IMG/VR virus record: IMGVR_UViG_3300032322_002674
Coordinates: 45,458 to 109,457 of that record
Length of the DNA stretch: 64,000 nt
DNA from: a virus
Reading direction: 5' to 3' (one strand)
A program made the position numbers and the translations under genes. Every line of letters starts with the position of its first letter. Within the stretch, counting starts at the first letter, position 1. Positions 33,741 to 43,241 of this stretch are shown in pieces. The notes under the pieces are model-generated. The model saw only the letters and a list, made by a program, of their open reading frames with translations, made no database searches and was not told the DNA's origin.

Positions 33741-35914
33741 CTTTTTAACCATTGATTTCTTAATGCAATAATTGACACTTCTTTTAAATAATCCTTATCA
33801 AGTTGTTTTAACCAACCATAAAATTCAACATCTTCTTTAGATTTTAATTTACCGTGATTAAATGGTTTATTATCATCTTTTTGTCTTGCAACTGCATCTT
33901 TAATTCCTCTTCTATACTTCCACTTATTATAAAAATAAGTTTTGTATTTAAACATAAATTTATTCATATCCTCAAATACAAATCCCTCAATCCATTCACC
34001 ATTTAAATTATAATCATGATGAAGAATTTTTTTATAGAATTCATAAAATTCTTCCCAATGATTAAAAACTGCAACTTTTTCTTTAACATCCAATCCCAAT
34101 TCCTTACCAATTTTTAATAATTCTTCATAAGAATCAGTTTTAAATTCAATATCTCTTTTTACAGATTCAATAAGAACGATATTTGGTTTGGGATATTCAA
34201 TAATATGTGGGTCTAAATTCGGTTCAATTACCTCAAAAATAAGTGAACAATTATTATTTTTTACATAATCTTTTAGTAAGTCAAAGTTAGTGATTTTTTC
34301 TTTTAATATTTTGGCAAACATTTGGGAAAATTCTCCATCAGAAGTTGATTTTGATGATATAAAAACTTCATCTTTAATGGAATCATAACCTACCAATCCC
34401 AAAAAACCATTATATTTATGCCAACAAGTAAGTGGAAATTTTATTTTTGTAGGTAATATATCCAATGATGTTTCTTTTTGTTCTCCAATATTAAAAAATT
34501 TATCATAAGAACGAGTTATAATTTCACCATTAATTGTATTAAGAAATAATCCCCTTGCCTTAATGTTTAATTGATTCCATTTTGAATTGAAAAATGCATC
34601 ACGAGTAAAATTAAAAGAAGATATATAATTGGTTAACTTATTTTCACGAACTAATCTGGATTTTCTTAATTCATTAACCAAATTAAGTCCTTCAAGATTT
34701 ACCACTTCGGTATCAAGTTCTTCTTTTATTTTAAATAAATTATTTTTAATTTCAATACCTTTAATTTCATTACCAGATAAATGCAAAATTCTTAAATGAC
34801 CACCAAATTCAATTTTACCCTCCAAGTTAAATGATTTTTCTGATGCAAATATTGATGAGTTTTTTGAATTTCTATGACCATGAATTTGATAAATTTCCTT
34901 ATTACAGTTTTGTGAAAAAACTTCATCAATATCCAAATTATGTCTGCCAACACCTTTAATCATTTCTTGCGTTGCAATATAAATTAAATTTCTTTTTGGG
35001 AACGTAGATAAACCACCATGAGTTACAAGATATTCTTTTCCATTATATGTAAACCATGACATTTGACCTAATTTTCGATATAATTCCCTTGCATCAGATT
35101 TGGTGAAATCAGATTCTTCTAATTGGGGTTTTGTTTCAACTTCAAATACTTTAGATTTTGATATTTCATTATTACCCCATTTCCAAAGATGTATTTCATG
35201 ATTACCTTCAATAAGATAAACATTGGGTTGTTTTGATAATTCCAACATATATTTTAATACATCAGAATTATTTATACCCCTATCAATAAAGTCACCAACA
35301 AAAATATATTGATTTTCTAAAGAAAAAGGATTATCTTGAAAAAATTGAATTAAAGGTTCAACACAACCATGAATATCACCGAATATATAAACATTTTTAT
35401 AATTGGATAAATCAATTGGTTTTGCATGAATATTTTCAAATAAATTATCAGGTTTTGTTATAATAAACCTACCTTGAGGTTTTTCCAAATCATATCTTGC
35501 AAATGCACGGTGAATAACTTCTTCTGGAACAAATTTATATTCATCACGCATTTTATTTTGTTTTAAAACCCTTTCTATTGGAACATCAGTAAAATCCAAT
35601 ACAAATGCACGATAACGATAATTTTCAATTAATTTTTTATAACGTTGAAAATTTGTTCTACCTTGATGTGTTGCATCTATTACCGTTAATTCACCCCTTT
35701 CCATTCGTTTTTCAAGAAGTTCAAAAAGTAATGACCAAACTTTGTTATCATTATTCATTGAAATATTTAAACCACCCAATTCATTAAGAGATGGTGATTG
35801 AAATAATAAACGAATTTGGTCTGGGGAAAGTGTATATTCCTCCAGACCATTATTTTTAATAAAAGTTGATTTTCCTGAACCAGGACAACCCCTTGTTAGA
35901 ATTAAAGTTCTCAT
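33737..35914 (-). CDS. pnkp: Three-domain polynucleotide kinase-phosphatase-ligase (Pnkp-like)
   Basis: The 725-residue protein has a P-loop kinase domain (LTRGCPGSGKSTF at residues 6-18), then a calcineurin-type phosphatase with FGDIHGC, VGDFIDRG, EGNHE, THGG and HGH (about residues 175-360), then a ligase-type nucleotidyltransferase with KARGLFL, SYDKFFNIGE, CWHKYNGFLG (nucleophile Lys near 496), IFEVIE, IEGFVFED and FKYK. This order, kinase-phosphatase-ligase, is that of bacterial Pnkp, which heals and seals broken RNA. A Bacteroidetes-type promoter lies directly upstream. In phage it probably restores tRNAs cut by host anticodon nucleases (inference from T4 Pnk/Rnl1). Confidence 0.9.
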   Translation of the reverse strand: MRTLILTRGCPGSGKSTFIKNNGLEEYTLSPDQIRLLFQSPSLNELGGLNISMNNDNKVWSLLFELLEKRMERGELTVIDATHQGRTNFQRYKKLIENYRYRAFVLDFTDVPIERVLKQNKMRDEYKFVPEEVIHRAFARYDLEKPQGRFIITKPDNLFENIHAKPIDLSNYKNVYIFGDIHGCVEPLIQFFQDNPFSLENQYIFVGDFIDRGINNSDVLKYMLELSKQPNVYLIEGNHEIHLWKWGNNEISKSKVFEVETKPQLEESDFTKSDARELYRKLGQMSWFTYNGKEYLVTHGGLSTFPKRNLIYIATQEMIKGVGRHNLDIDEVFSQNCNKEIYQIHGHRNSKNSSIFASEKSFNLEGKIEFGGHLRILHLSGNEIKGIEIKNNLFKIKEELDTEVVNLEGLNLVNELRKSRLVRENKLTNYISSFNFTRDAFFNSKWNQLNIKARGLFLNTINGEIITRSYDKFFNIGEQKETSLDILPTKIKFPLTCWHKYNGFLGLVGYDSIKDEVFISSKSTSDGEFSQMFAKILKEKITNFDLLKDYVKNNNCSLIFEVIEPNLDPHIIEYPKPNIVLIESVKRDIEFKTDSYEELLKIGKELGLDVKEKVAVFNHWEEFYEFYKKILHHDYNLNGEWIEGFVFEDMNKFMFKYKTYFYNKWKYRRGIKDAVARQKDDNKPFNHGKLKSKEDVEFYGWLKQLDKDYLKEVSIIALRNQWLKR

Positions 35915-35928
35915 TGATTAAGTTTCCA

Positions 35929-35965
35929 CAAAGATAAGGAAAAAAATTTAAATTGGTATTGCAAA
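35929..35965 (-). promoter_or_regulatory. Bacteroidetes-like promoter of the pnkp gene
   Basis: On the minus strand TTTGCA (35960-35965), 23 bases, TATCTTTGTGGAAA (box at 35929-35936), then 14 bases to the ATG at 35914. The box and the following GTGGAAA match the promoter at 39105. Confidence 0.5.
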
Positions 35966-35967
35966 CT

Positions 35968-36108
35968 TTAAAAAGTTCTACCCCACCAACGTCTAATTTT
36001 TTCTTCAAATTCAGGAAACCAAAATTTGTTCATAACTTCCATTGTGAACCAACGAATAATCATGTAGAAAAATAAAAATTGAACAATTGTACTTAATAAG
36101 TAAATCAT
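35968..36108 (-). CDS. Small membrane protein (46 residues)
   Basis: An ATG at 36106-36108 begins MIYLLSTIVQFLFFYMIIRW, a single hydrophobic segment, followed by a Trp/Arg-rich tail ending in RRWWGRTF. It starts 4 bases after the stop of another small gene, so it is part of the gltX unit. Function unknown. Confidence 0.5.
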   Translation of the reverse strand: MIYLLSTIVQFLFFYMIIRWFTMEVMNKFWFPEFEEKIRRWWGRTF

Positions 36109-36112
36109 ATAT

Positions 36113-36280
36113 TTATTGTTTTTTTAATTTTTGTTCATCAATTTCTTTCGCAGTAAAAGGAATTCTATCCATGACCATACCATAACCTTTATCAATCCAT
36201 CTTTTATAGATTAAAGTTTTTAAACCCCTTTCCCAGAACCAAACATAAAGTTCATTACCTTTTTTTTCTTTACTAATCAT
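36113..36280 (-). CDS. Small hypothetical protein (55 residues)
   Basis: The ATG at 36278-36280 overlaps the gltX stop as ATGA, so it is translationally coupled. The product is MISKEKKGNELYVWFWERG with a basic middle and the end PFTAKEIDEQKLKKQ, which resembles the FxxEEI motif seen at the N-terminus of other proteins here. No family is recognised. Confidence 0.55.
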   Translation of the reverse strand: MISKEKKGNELYVWFWERGLKTLIYKRWIDKGYGMVMDRIPFTAKEIDEQKLKKQ

Positions 36281-37839
36281 TTGACTAAGGTTTTTTGAAC
36301 AAATTCATAATAAGATTCCAATCTTGAAATTGTTTCTTTATAACCCCACAGAACCATTAAATCAAACAAACCAGGTGAAGGTTCACCCCCAGTCAAAGAT
36401 TGTCTTAAATACATCATTATGTCCTTTTGTTGACATTCTAATTGTGTTATTAATTCCAATCCTTTTAATTGAAATCCATCCAAATCTGTTGGTTTTGTTT
36501 CTTTTAAATAATTAATATATTCGGAAAACCATTTTTCTTGTGTTTCACCCCAATTTTTAAATGATTCAGGGTTTAAATTATTTAAGTCAAACGAATTCCA
36601 AAACCATTTTGTTAGGGAATAAAAATTTGGATAGAATTTTTCTTTTTCACCTTTTTCAGTCATTTCTTTTAAGGTAATATCTTTAAAAGACATAACCTTA
36701 TCTTTGGTTAAATCCCACATTTTTTCAACCAATTCTTTTCCATACAATTCATAAAGTTTTTCACCTTTATCATTAACCAATTGTTCAAGTGCAAGATTAT
36801 TATCCATTACTTTGATATATTGATTATTATACCACAATGCCTTTTTGAAATTGTATCTTGCTCCAGATTTGGAAACTCTTTCGATTGAAAAAGATTGAAT
36901 TAATTCATCAATGGTATATAATTCTTTATTACCACCAGGATTCCAACCCAAAAATGCAAGGAAATTATTTACTGCTTCAGGTAAAAATCCCATTTCTTTA
37001 AATTGAAGTGGATAAACAGGAATACCAAATGCATCACCATCACGTTTACTTAATTTACCATTTCCTTCAGGTCTAAGAATTAAAGGTAGGTGTGCAAATG
37101 TTGGATGTTCCCAACCAAATGATTCATATAACATTATATGTGTAGGTACAGATGATAACCATTCTTCACCACGAATAACATGTGTGGTTTGCATTAAATG
37201 GTCATCTACCACATTTGCAAGATGGTAAGTTGGAAGATTATCTTTAGATTTCCAAATAACTTTATCATCACATTCTGATGTATTAAATTTAACTTTACCA
37301 CGAATCATATCTGTGAAAATAATATCACGATTTTTTGGCATTAATAATCTAACACAATAAGGGTGATTTTCTTCTAAAAGTTTTTTTGTTTCTGATTCAG
37401 GAAGAACTAAAGAGTTCTTCATATATTGACGAGTAACTGAATCATATTTTGCAGAACGAGATTTACCACCGAAATCTTCTCTCATTTTTTCAAGTTCATC
37501 AGGGGTATCGAATGCATAATATGCATAACCTTTATTTAAAAGAATTTGAACATGTTCTTTATAGATTTCAGTTCTTTGGGATTGAGTGTAAGGACCGAAT
37601 TGTCCACCGTGTTTTGGGGATTCATCAGGCATAATACCTAACCACTCTAAAGAATCATAGATATATTTTTCTGCAGTTGGAACGAAACGTTCCCTATCTG
37701 TATCCTCGATTCGGATATAGAAATCACCACCGAGTTTCTTTGCTAATAGATAATTGAATAGTGCTGTACGCACACCACCGATGTGTAGAGTGCCGCTGGG
37801 AGAAGGTGAGAACCTTAATCTAATCTTTTTTTCTGACAT
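36277..37839 (-). CDS. gltX: Glutamyl-tRNA synthetase
   Basis: The 520-residue protein is a complete class I GluRS. RFSPSPSGTLHIGGVRTAL contains the HIGH-type motif at about residue 19; YIRIEDTDRERF, HVIRGEEWLSSVPTH, FAHLPLILRPEGNGKLSKRD (KMSKS-type motif KLSKR) and VNNFLAFLGWNPG follow in the expected order; the C-terminal 180 residues form the anticodon-binding part. Length matches bacterial GluRS (about 470-510). It would charge tRNA-Glu with glutamate. The gene is close to bacterial enzymes, so it was probably taken from a host, and it sits next to RNA-repair genes. No sign of decay. Confidence 0.95.
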   Translation of the reverse strand: MSEKKIRLRFSPSPSGTLHIGGVRTALFNYLLAKKLGGDFYIRIEDTDRERFVPTAEKYIYDSLEWLGIMPDESPKHGGQFGPYTQSQRTEIYKEHVQILLNKGYAYYAFDTPDELEKMREDFGGKSRSAKYDSVTRQYMKNSLVLPESETKKLLEENHPYCVRLLMPKNRDIIFTDMIRGKVKFNTSECDDKVIWKSKDNLPTYHLANVVDDHLMQTTHVIRGEEWLSSVPTHIMLYESFGWEHPTFAHLPLILRPEGNGKLSKRDGDAFGIPVYPLQFKEMGFLPEAVNNFLAFLGWNPGGNKELYTIDELIQSFSIERVSKSGARYNFKKALWYNNQYIKVMDNNLALEQLVNDKGEKLYELYGKELVEKMWDLTKDKVMSFKDITLKEMTEKGEKEKFYPNFYSLTKWFWNSFDLNNLNPESFKNWGETQEKWFSEYINYLKETKPTDLDGFQLKGLELITQLECQQKDIMMYLRQSLTGGEPSPGLFDLMVLWGYKETISRLESYYEFVQKTLVK

Positions 37840-37847
37840 AAAGATAT

Positions 37848-38195
37848 TTATTTTAAAACAAATTTAAACAAAAAAAAGTAATAAAACAAATGCAAAAAAG
37901 TAAAATCTATTAAATCTTTATAAAAATCAGATAGTAAAATTATATTTTTAATACCACATCTTTCCCTTATTTCTTCACAAGTTAATTCAGTTGTTTCTGC
38001 AAGAATATGGTGTTTTTCACATAAAGATGCACCATTATCAATAAAATAACCACCCTTTTCAAAATCTTCCGTAAATAATCTACGTTCTATTATATGGTGA
38101 GCATCTTTTGCAGGTTCACTACAAATTACACATTTATAATTATCTCTTTTAAAAACAGATTCCCTAAATTCATCCCTATTTAATAATTTTTCCAT
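37848..38195 (-). CDS. HNH-type nuclease-like protein
   Basis: The 115-residue product contains FKRDNYKCVICSEPAKDAHH, then IIERRLF, and NGASLCEKHHILAE: the C-x-x-C, the catalytic HH and the second zinc-site C...HH of HNH endonucleases. The last 30 residues are hydrophobic (LHLFYYFFLFKFVLK), unusual for this family; they may be an altered end. It lies 8 bases from the gltX start. Possible roles are a free-standing homing endonuclease or a nuclease against host DNA. Confidence 0.7.
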   Translation of the reverse strand: MEKLLNRDEFRESVFKRDNYKCVICSEPAKDAHHIIERRLFTEDFEKGGYFIDNGASLCEKHHILAETTELTCEEIRERCGIKNIILLSDFYKDLIDFTFLHLFYYFFLFKFVLK

Positions 38196-38563
38196 AACCT
38201 AAAATGTTCTTTAAAGGGTTTTCTGAATAAATCAATAAAATCTTTTTTCAATGACTGAAACCAAAAATCAAACCAAATAATTGTGATTATAGGTTCTTTA
38301 AATTTTTTCTTTTCAAAGAATAAATCAATTATTTTATTTTCAAATTCTTTTTGACAAAATTCTATTGCAGAATTTAAATCTGAAAAAGTACTTTCTTCAT
38401 AATCAAATGAAACATAAAATTCATTTTGTGGAATTTTATCACCAAGTCTATGATTTGATATGATACAAGAATGTAATAGACTTTCACTTTTTAAATAGAT
38501 AAATCCTTTTTCTTTACCCAAATCAGTTGTAAAATCTCTAAATTCCAATTTTTTTATTTGCAT
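38180..38563 (-). CDS. Hypothetical protein
   Basis: The start at 38563 (MQIKKLEFRDFTTDLG) is preferred to the upstream ATG at 38587 because it gives a short 10-base overlap with the preceding gene. The product is a mixed-fold protein with aromatic-rich C-terminus (IIWFDFWFQSLKKDFID). It overlaps the HNH gene by 16 bases. No family recognised. Confidence 0.45.
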   Translation of the reverse strand: MQIKKLEFRDFTTDLGKEKGFIYLKSESLLHSCIISNHRLGDKIPQNEFYVSFDYEESTFSDLNSAIEFCQKEFENKIIDLFFEKKKFKEPIITIIWFDFWFQSLKKDFIDLFRKPFKEHFRLWKNY

Positions 38564-38811
38564 AATTTTTCTATTTTTGATAAACAATCTTCTGTACTGA
38601 TAATTGTTTTACATACTAAAGGATTAAAATTAATTTTCATATTAAAATTTTTACCTATTTCTGGAAAAATTTTAAAAACCAAATCAAAGTTAGATTCATA
38701 TACATCAAAATCTATTCCATCATTAACAAAATGATATTTATTTTTTAATTTCCTAACTTCATAACCTTTATCTAAGGTTAAAAGGATAAACTGTGATAAA
38801 TAATTTTTCAT
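38554..38811 (-). CDS. Small hypothetical protein
   Basis: The 85-residue product (MKNYLSQFILLTLDKGYEVR) has alternating strands (YHFVNDGIDFDVYESNFDL) and is not recognised. It follows the 89-residue gene at 38821 by 9 bases on the same strand. Confidence 0.45.
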   Translation of the reverse strand: MKNYLSQFILLTLDKGYEVRKLKNKYHFVNDGIDFDVYESNFDLVFKIFPEIGKNFNMKINFNPLVCKTIISTEDCLSKIEKLCK

Positions 38812-38820
38812 ATTTTATTT

Positions 38821-39090
38821 CTATTTTTGAAAATCAATCTTCTGTATTTGAATACAATTCTTTTCCTTTAACCACCATTGATAAACTTCCTTATCAATTG
38901 ATAAAACAACTTTTTTCCTACCAAATAAATTTTCCATTGGAATTTCTGTATCAGGAACACACATTGTTAATTTAACCTCAAAAAAATCAATACCTTTGTA
39001 TTCTTTAAAAGTTATTTCCTCTTCAATATCAAATTTAAATCCCTTTTCTTTTAAGAATTTAATTAAATCTTCTTTTTCAATCTGTAACAT
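38821..39090 (-). CDS. Small hypothetical protein
   Basis: The 89-residue product starts MLQIEKEDLIKFLKEKGFKF and has a beta-like middle (GIDFFEVKLTMCVPDTEIP) and a Trp-rich patch VYQWWLKEKN. It is first gene after the promoter at 39105-39142 and is therefore probably expressed early. Not recognised. Confidence 0.5.
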   Translation of the reverse strand: MLQIEKEDLIKFLKEKGFKFDIEEEITFKEYKGIDFFEVKLTMCVPDTEIPMENLFGRKKVVLSIDKEVYQWWLKEKNCIQIQKIDFQK

Positions 39091-39104
39091 AATTTAATTT
39101 TCCA

Positions 39105-39142
39105 CAAATATAAAACAAAATTCCCAAATTTTTCAATGCAAA
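39105..39142 (-). promoter_or_regulatory. Bacteroidetes-like promoter of the 39090-38180 genes
   Basis: On the minus strand TTTGCA (39137-39142), 24 bases, TATATTTGTGGAAA (box 39105-39112), then 14 bases to the ATG at 39090. The bases after the box are identical to those after the pnkp promoter. Confidence 0.5.
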
Positions 39143-39189
39143 TTTAATAACTTGTTTATTTTTTTTCTATATATAATATATTTCTTTTT

Positions 39190-39654
39190 ATGAACTTAAA
39201 AAGTGCATCAGGAAACTACAACTTTAAAAAAGATTTAAAGATTGGTAAAAAGGGTGAGGATTATATAATTAATTTTCTTGAATCAAAAGGTTTTAAATTT
39301 ATTGATAGAAATAATGATAAAACATTTGATTTATTAATGGAATGGAGGGGAAAAAAGATTAAATATGAAATTAAAACAGATGTTTACCCAAAAGACACAG
39401 GAAATATGGTTATTGAATTTGAGAGTAGAGGAAAAGATTCTGGAATATCTGTAACCAAATCTCATTATTATATATATTATTATGCTCATTATGATGAAAT
39501 TTGGTTAATAAGAACCAAAGACCTTAAAAAACTTATTAAGGAAAATAATCTTAAATGGGTTAATGGTGGTGATTGGAGAAGTAACACAAAAATGTGGATT
39601 ATTCAAAAGGAAAAATTTAGAAATTGGTTTAAGGTATATAATTTTGCGAAATAA
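39190..39654 (+). CDS. PD-(D/E)XK-family nuclease-like protein
   Basis: The 154-residue protein has IGKKGEDYIINFLESKGFKF (Glu-bearing first helix), then KTFDLLMEWRGKKIKYEIKT (Asp, then E-x-K), the full catalytic set of the fold: E...D...ExK. A basic, aromatic C-terminal part follows. This arrangement resembles small phage endonucleases such as Holliday-junction-type or methylation-related nucleases. The target is unknown. Its last 26 bases overlap the convergent 1200-residue gene. Confidence 0.65.
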   Translation: MNLKSASGNYNFKKDLKIGKKGEDYIINFLESKGFKFIDRNNDKTFDLLMEWRGKKIKYEIKTDVYPKDTGNMVIEFESRGKDSGISVTKSHYYIYYYAHYDEIWLIRTKDLKKLIKENNLKWVNGGDWRSNTKMWIIQKEKFRNWFKVYNFAK

Positions 39655-42600
39655 TTTCCTCCAATCTCTTATATAATTCACCAACCGAATAAAATTTTTC
39701 ATCTAATAGTAGTCCTGTTGTACCAATTTTTTTATCATCAAAACATCTTAAAACAAAGTAATTTCTTGTTGATACAAAAATTGTAATGTGACTTGGTTTG
39801 TTGTCATAAGTAATATAAATAAAATTATCATCATGTTTTAAATTTGGGAATTTTTGTTTTATTCTATTAATTATAAATTTATCCATAAAATGTTCATCAA
39901 TTTTTTCAACTTCAACTACTTCTTTTGGTTTTAAATCCATAATTGATTTATCACCAATAATATTTTTTATATAATCATTTCTTTGTTTTTCTTGTTGATT
40001 TGCTCTAGAAGTTAGTTTTAAATTTTCTTTTATATTTTGTTTTTTATAATTTCTTACTAATTTTTTTAAATAATCTGGATATAAAAAATAAAAATCTTTA
40101 TCATAATTTTTGATTATTAAACCAATATACTTATTTAACAATTCATTTGAAGTATTTTTTACTTGTTCTTTAGAAAGTACTCTTGGTGTATTATTTGGAT
40201 TTAAAAATAAATAATTAATGTATTTTTCTTTTAAATCATCAGTCAAAAATTTATACTGAATATCTGATAAATTCCAATTAACGTGTTTTAAAATTTTATT
40301 TAAATAATATTGTTTTAAATCATCTGATAAAGATAAAAAATATTCATCACTCAAACCCCAACCAGAATCAATATATTCTTTTTTTAGTGGTTTACTTAAA
40401 TCTAAGAAATAATCATATTTAAGTAAATTTGGGTAGAAATTAATAATTTTAGATTTAACATCATCTGAAAGAAGTTTAAAAACCTCTTTAGGTATTTTTA
40501 AATTAAGTTTTTCACTATGAGTACCATTTAAAAATTTATCTGAATAGTATTTTACTGATTGAATTATTTGGTTATTTGCACGAGATTTTAAATTTAATCC
40601 TTCATTTAAGTTTTTTAATATAACAGAAAAAACCCAATAGTAACCAGAATTATTTCCTTTAGATAAAACTTTAAGTGTTGGATTTTTTTCTTTTATTGTT
40701 TGTAATCTTAAATTAAGATTATCAAAATTAGTATCAAAAATTAAAGACAAATTAGTAATTTTCGTATTACCTTTTTCGTAAGATATTTTATAGTTGTCAA
40801 TATCAATAACTAATGAATTTAAATTTATTGAATCATTTTTACTTATATTTAACAGTTTATTTCTTAAATCCTCTAAATTATTAGCACTAATATTAATTTG
40901 TTCATTTTTATTTTCTGAAACAACAAAAAAACTTTGTTTGTAATAAATTGTTTCACCACCTAACAAAAAATTAATTGTAACTGTTTTAATTTTTTTAGAA
41001 TTACCACCGTAATGATTTTTTAGTCTATCTTCTAATCCAGAAATTTGTTGGTTATGTCTTTGTTCAAAGTTATCACCAATACTACCTCTTGTAGTGAATA
41101 TAGTATAAGAATTACCATCTTTTGATTCAATAATATCACAAGAACTTTCTGTTATTATTTTATTATCTTTTACATAAGTTTTTATTTGTATGTTAGTTAC
41201 ATCTGTTTTAAAACCTTGATTATTTAATTTTTTTAGTTCATCAGAAACTCTTTGTTCAAAATCATCTGAAAGTCTTTTTGAACCCAGTATTCCATGCACT
41301 AAATCTAAGTCAGGGTTTGAAATTGATTGTACACCAACAGGTCCATTAACTTTAGATAAAATTTTTGTTTGTATTTGTTGTTGATTAATATTTTGAGATT
41401 TAACTTCTTGCGGATTTAAGGATGATAAACCTATCGCAGTACCAATTAACATATCTTTCCAACTTTCATTTAAATCTTTTCTTTTAATAAATGTAACATT
41501 TCCTTTGTATTCCAATTTATAATCTTGCGGTAGGTTTTTTGATAAAAATAATCTATTTATTTTTGCTCTTTTATTTGGTTCGTTGTCATCTTTTTTATTC
41601 CCACTTAAAATAGAATCAATTGAAAATCTTCCCATTGTTTCCTTTCTTGAATCAATATGTGAAATGGTTATTATTTCAGGTCTATAATCATTAATAAATT
41701 CATTTGTTATTTTTGTAACAGTACCAAGAACTCTTAAAGAATTTTCTTTATTTAATTCATTCATCCATTTTGATGTTGTGTAATATTCTCTTTCCCATTC
41801 TTCACCAAACTTTCCAATTGATAAAAGAAGAAATTTAACAAAGAATATTTCCTCACCATCTGAAAAACGATATTTTATTTTATCACCATCCACAATTTTT
41901 TCATAAGAATAAGTGTTGGTTAATTCTGCAATTTCATTAATTTGTTTTTTAGATTCTTTTAAATTTTTAAAATCAAGTAAATTACCATTAGAATCATAAG
42001 TTTTGGAAATTGAATAAAATAAAAATTCTAGAATTTCATTGATTGTATCAAACTCTATGTTTATATTCTTTAATGTTCTTTCTTGTGTTATTATATCTCT
42101 TGGACCTAAAATATGTAAGTTTATTTTATCTAAATGTTGAGTAATTGAAAACGAACCAATGATATTTTTAAAACGTATATTTTTAAAATCAACTTTATCA
42201 AAATTAAGATTATTTTCATAAAATTTATCAAAAGTATTAATAAAAGGATATTTTTCTTTAACTTTTTGTCTTATAATTAAACCCAATAAATTCAAAATAT
42301 TTTCAGGTAAATCTTTTACTGGTGAATTTAGAATTTTATCATCAATATTTTTAATGTATTCTTCCCTTTGTTTTTCCTGTTCTTTTGCACGAGATTTTAA
42401 ATTTAAATTTTCTTTTAAATTATAATTATCAGAAATAATTTCTTCCAATTTATTATATAATTCACCTACTGTATTAAATTCTTCTTCCATTATAATTTCA
42501 CCAAAACCATTATATGTTGTGATTGGTGTATAAAAATGTAAAAAAAATTTTTTCCCATTCGAGAAGAAAAGTAGTTTTTTATTTCTTATATCTATAAGAA

Positions 42601-43231
42601 ATAGATTATTATACTTTAATTTTGGGAATTTTTGTTTTAATTTATTAATTAATATTGGAAATATAAATTTAGACAAAAAAGTTGAATTTACTTCTTTTGG
42701 GGTTAATTCCATTATATCTTTATTTCCAATAATACTTTTTATATATTCTTCTCTTTGTTTCTCTTGTTCTCCAGCACGAGATTTTAAATTCAATTTATTT
42801 TCAACCAAATCAATTTCAGTATTATTACCAAAAGTTTTGATTTTATAGTTACTTGGTAATACTTTTTCCAAAAAATATTTGTTCACCCTTGTTCTTTTAT
42901 TTTCATCATAGGGGTTATTTGCAAATTCACTTTTACTTCTTACATGGTAAATTTTTATTTTCTTTGGGTTATATTTTTCAATAAAATCCAAAGTAATTTT
43001 TGTTATTGTATTTAATATTTTAAATCTTTCCTGACTATTAATATCATCAAATTGTTTCTCAAATGTTGAAAAATGTCTATTCCAAATATCATTACCATCT
43101 AATATAAAATCTACTGAAAAATTATAATCATCATCAGTCTTAAAATTATACGTAATAATATTTAGATTCCTATTTTTAGTTCTTTTTGTAATATAAACAT
43201 TAGATAAATCTACTATTTCGGTTAAAAACAT
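39629..43231 (-). CDS. 1200-residue modular protein with four LKSRA segments
   Basis: The protein begins MFLTEIVDLSNVYITKRT and a module with ITKITLDFIEKYNPKKIKIY; a second such module near residue 450-590 has VTKITNEFINDYRPEIITIS. LNLKSRA-type segments lie near residues 150, 275, 880 and 1070, each just after [L/I]-x-E (LVE, LKE, LNE, IKE). Three of them are followed by similar basic-helical blocks with a KFP segment and a short beta part, the fourth by helical repeats (LSDDLKQYYLNKIL). The middle (about 600-870) has no recognisable domain. I infer a packaged polyprotein cut into pieces by the prohead protease. No enzymatic motif is seen. Confidence 0.55.
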   Translation of the reverse strand: MFLTEIVDLSNVYITKRTKNRNLNIITYNFKTDDDYNFSVDFILDGNDIWNRHFSTFEKQFDDINSQERFKILNTITKITLDFIEKYNPKKIKIYHVRSKSEFANNPYDENKRTRVNKYFLEKVLPSNYKIKTFGNNTEIDLVENKLNLKSRAGEQEKQREEYIKSIIGNKDIMELTPKEVNSTFLSKFIFPILINKLKQKFPKLKYNNLFLIDIRNKKLLFFSNGKKFFLHFYTPITTYNGFGEIIMEEEFNTVGELYNKLEEIISDNYNLKENLNLKSRAKEQEKQREEYIKNIDDKILNSPVKDLPENILNLLGLIIRQKVKEKYPFINTFDKFYENNLNFDKVDFKNIRFKNIIGSFSITQHLDKINLHILGPRDIITQERTLKNINIEFDTINEILEFLFYSISKTYDSNGNLLDFKNLKESKKQINEIAELTNTYSYEKIVDGDKIKYRFSDGEEIFFVKFLLLSIGKFGEEWEREYYTTSKWMNELNKENSLRVLGTVTKITNEFINDYRPEIITISHIDSRKETMGRFSIDSILSGNKKDDNEPNKRAKINRLFLSKNLPQDYKLEYKGNVTFIKRKDLNESWKDMLIGTAIGLSSLNPQEVKSQNINQQQIQTKILSKVNGPVGVQSISNPDLDLVHGILGSKRLSDDFEQRVSDELKKLNNQGFKTDVTNIQIKTYVKDNKIITESSCDIIESKDGNSYTIFTTRGSIGDNFEQRHNQQISGLEDRLKNHYGGNSKKIKTVTINFLLGGETIYYKQSFFVVSENKNEQINISANNLEDLRNKLLNISKNDSINLNSLVIDIDNYKISYEKGNTKITNLSLIFDTNFDNLNLRLQTIKEKNPTLKVLSKGNNSGYYWVFSVILKNLNEGLNLKSRANNQIIQSVKYYSDKFLNGTHSEKLNLKIPKEVFKLLSDDVKSKIINFYPNLLKYDYFLDLSKPLKKEYIDSGWGLSDEYFLSLSDDLKQYYLNKILKHVNWNLSDIQYKFLTDDLKEKYINYLFLNPNNTPRVLSKEQVKNTSNELLNKYIGLIIKNYDKDFYFLYPDYLKKLVRNYKKQNIKENLKLTSRANQQEKQRNDYIKNIIGDKSIMDLKPKEVVEVEKIDEHFMDKFIINRIKQKFPNLKHDDNFIYITYDNKPSHITIFVSTRNYFVLRCFDDKKIGTTGLLLDEKFYSVGELYKRLEEIISQNYIP

Positions 43232-43241
43232 TATTTTTTGA

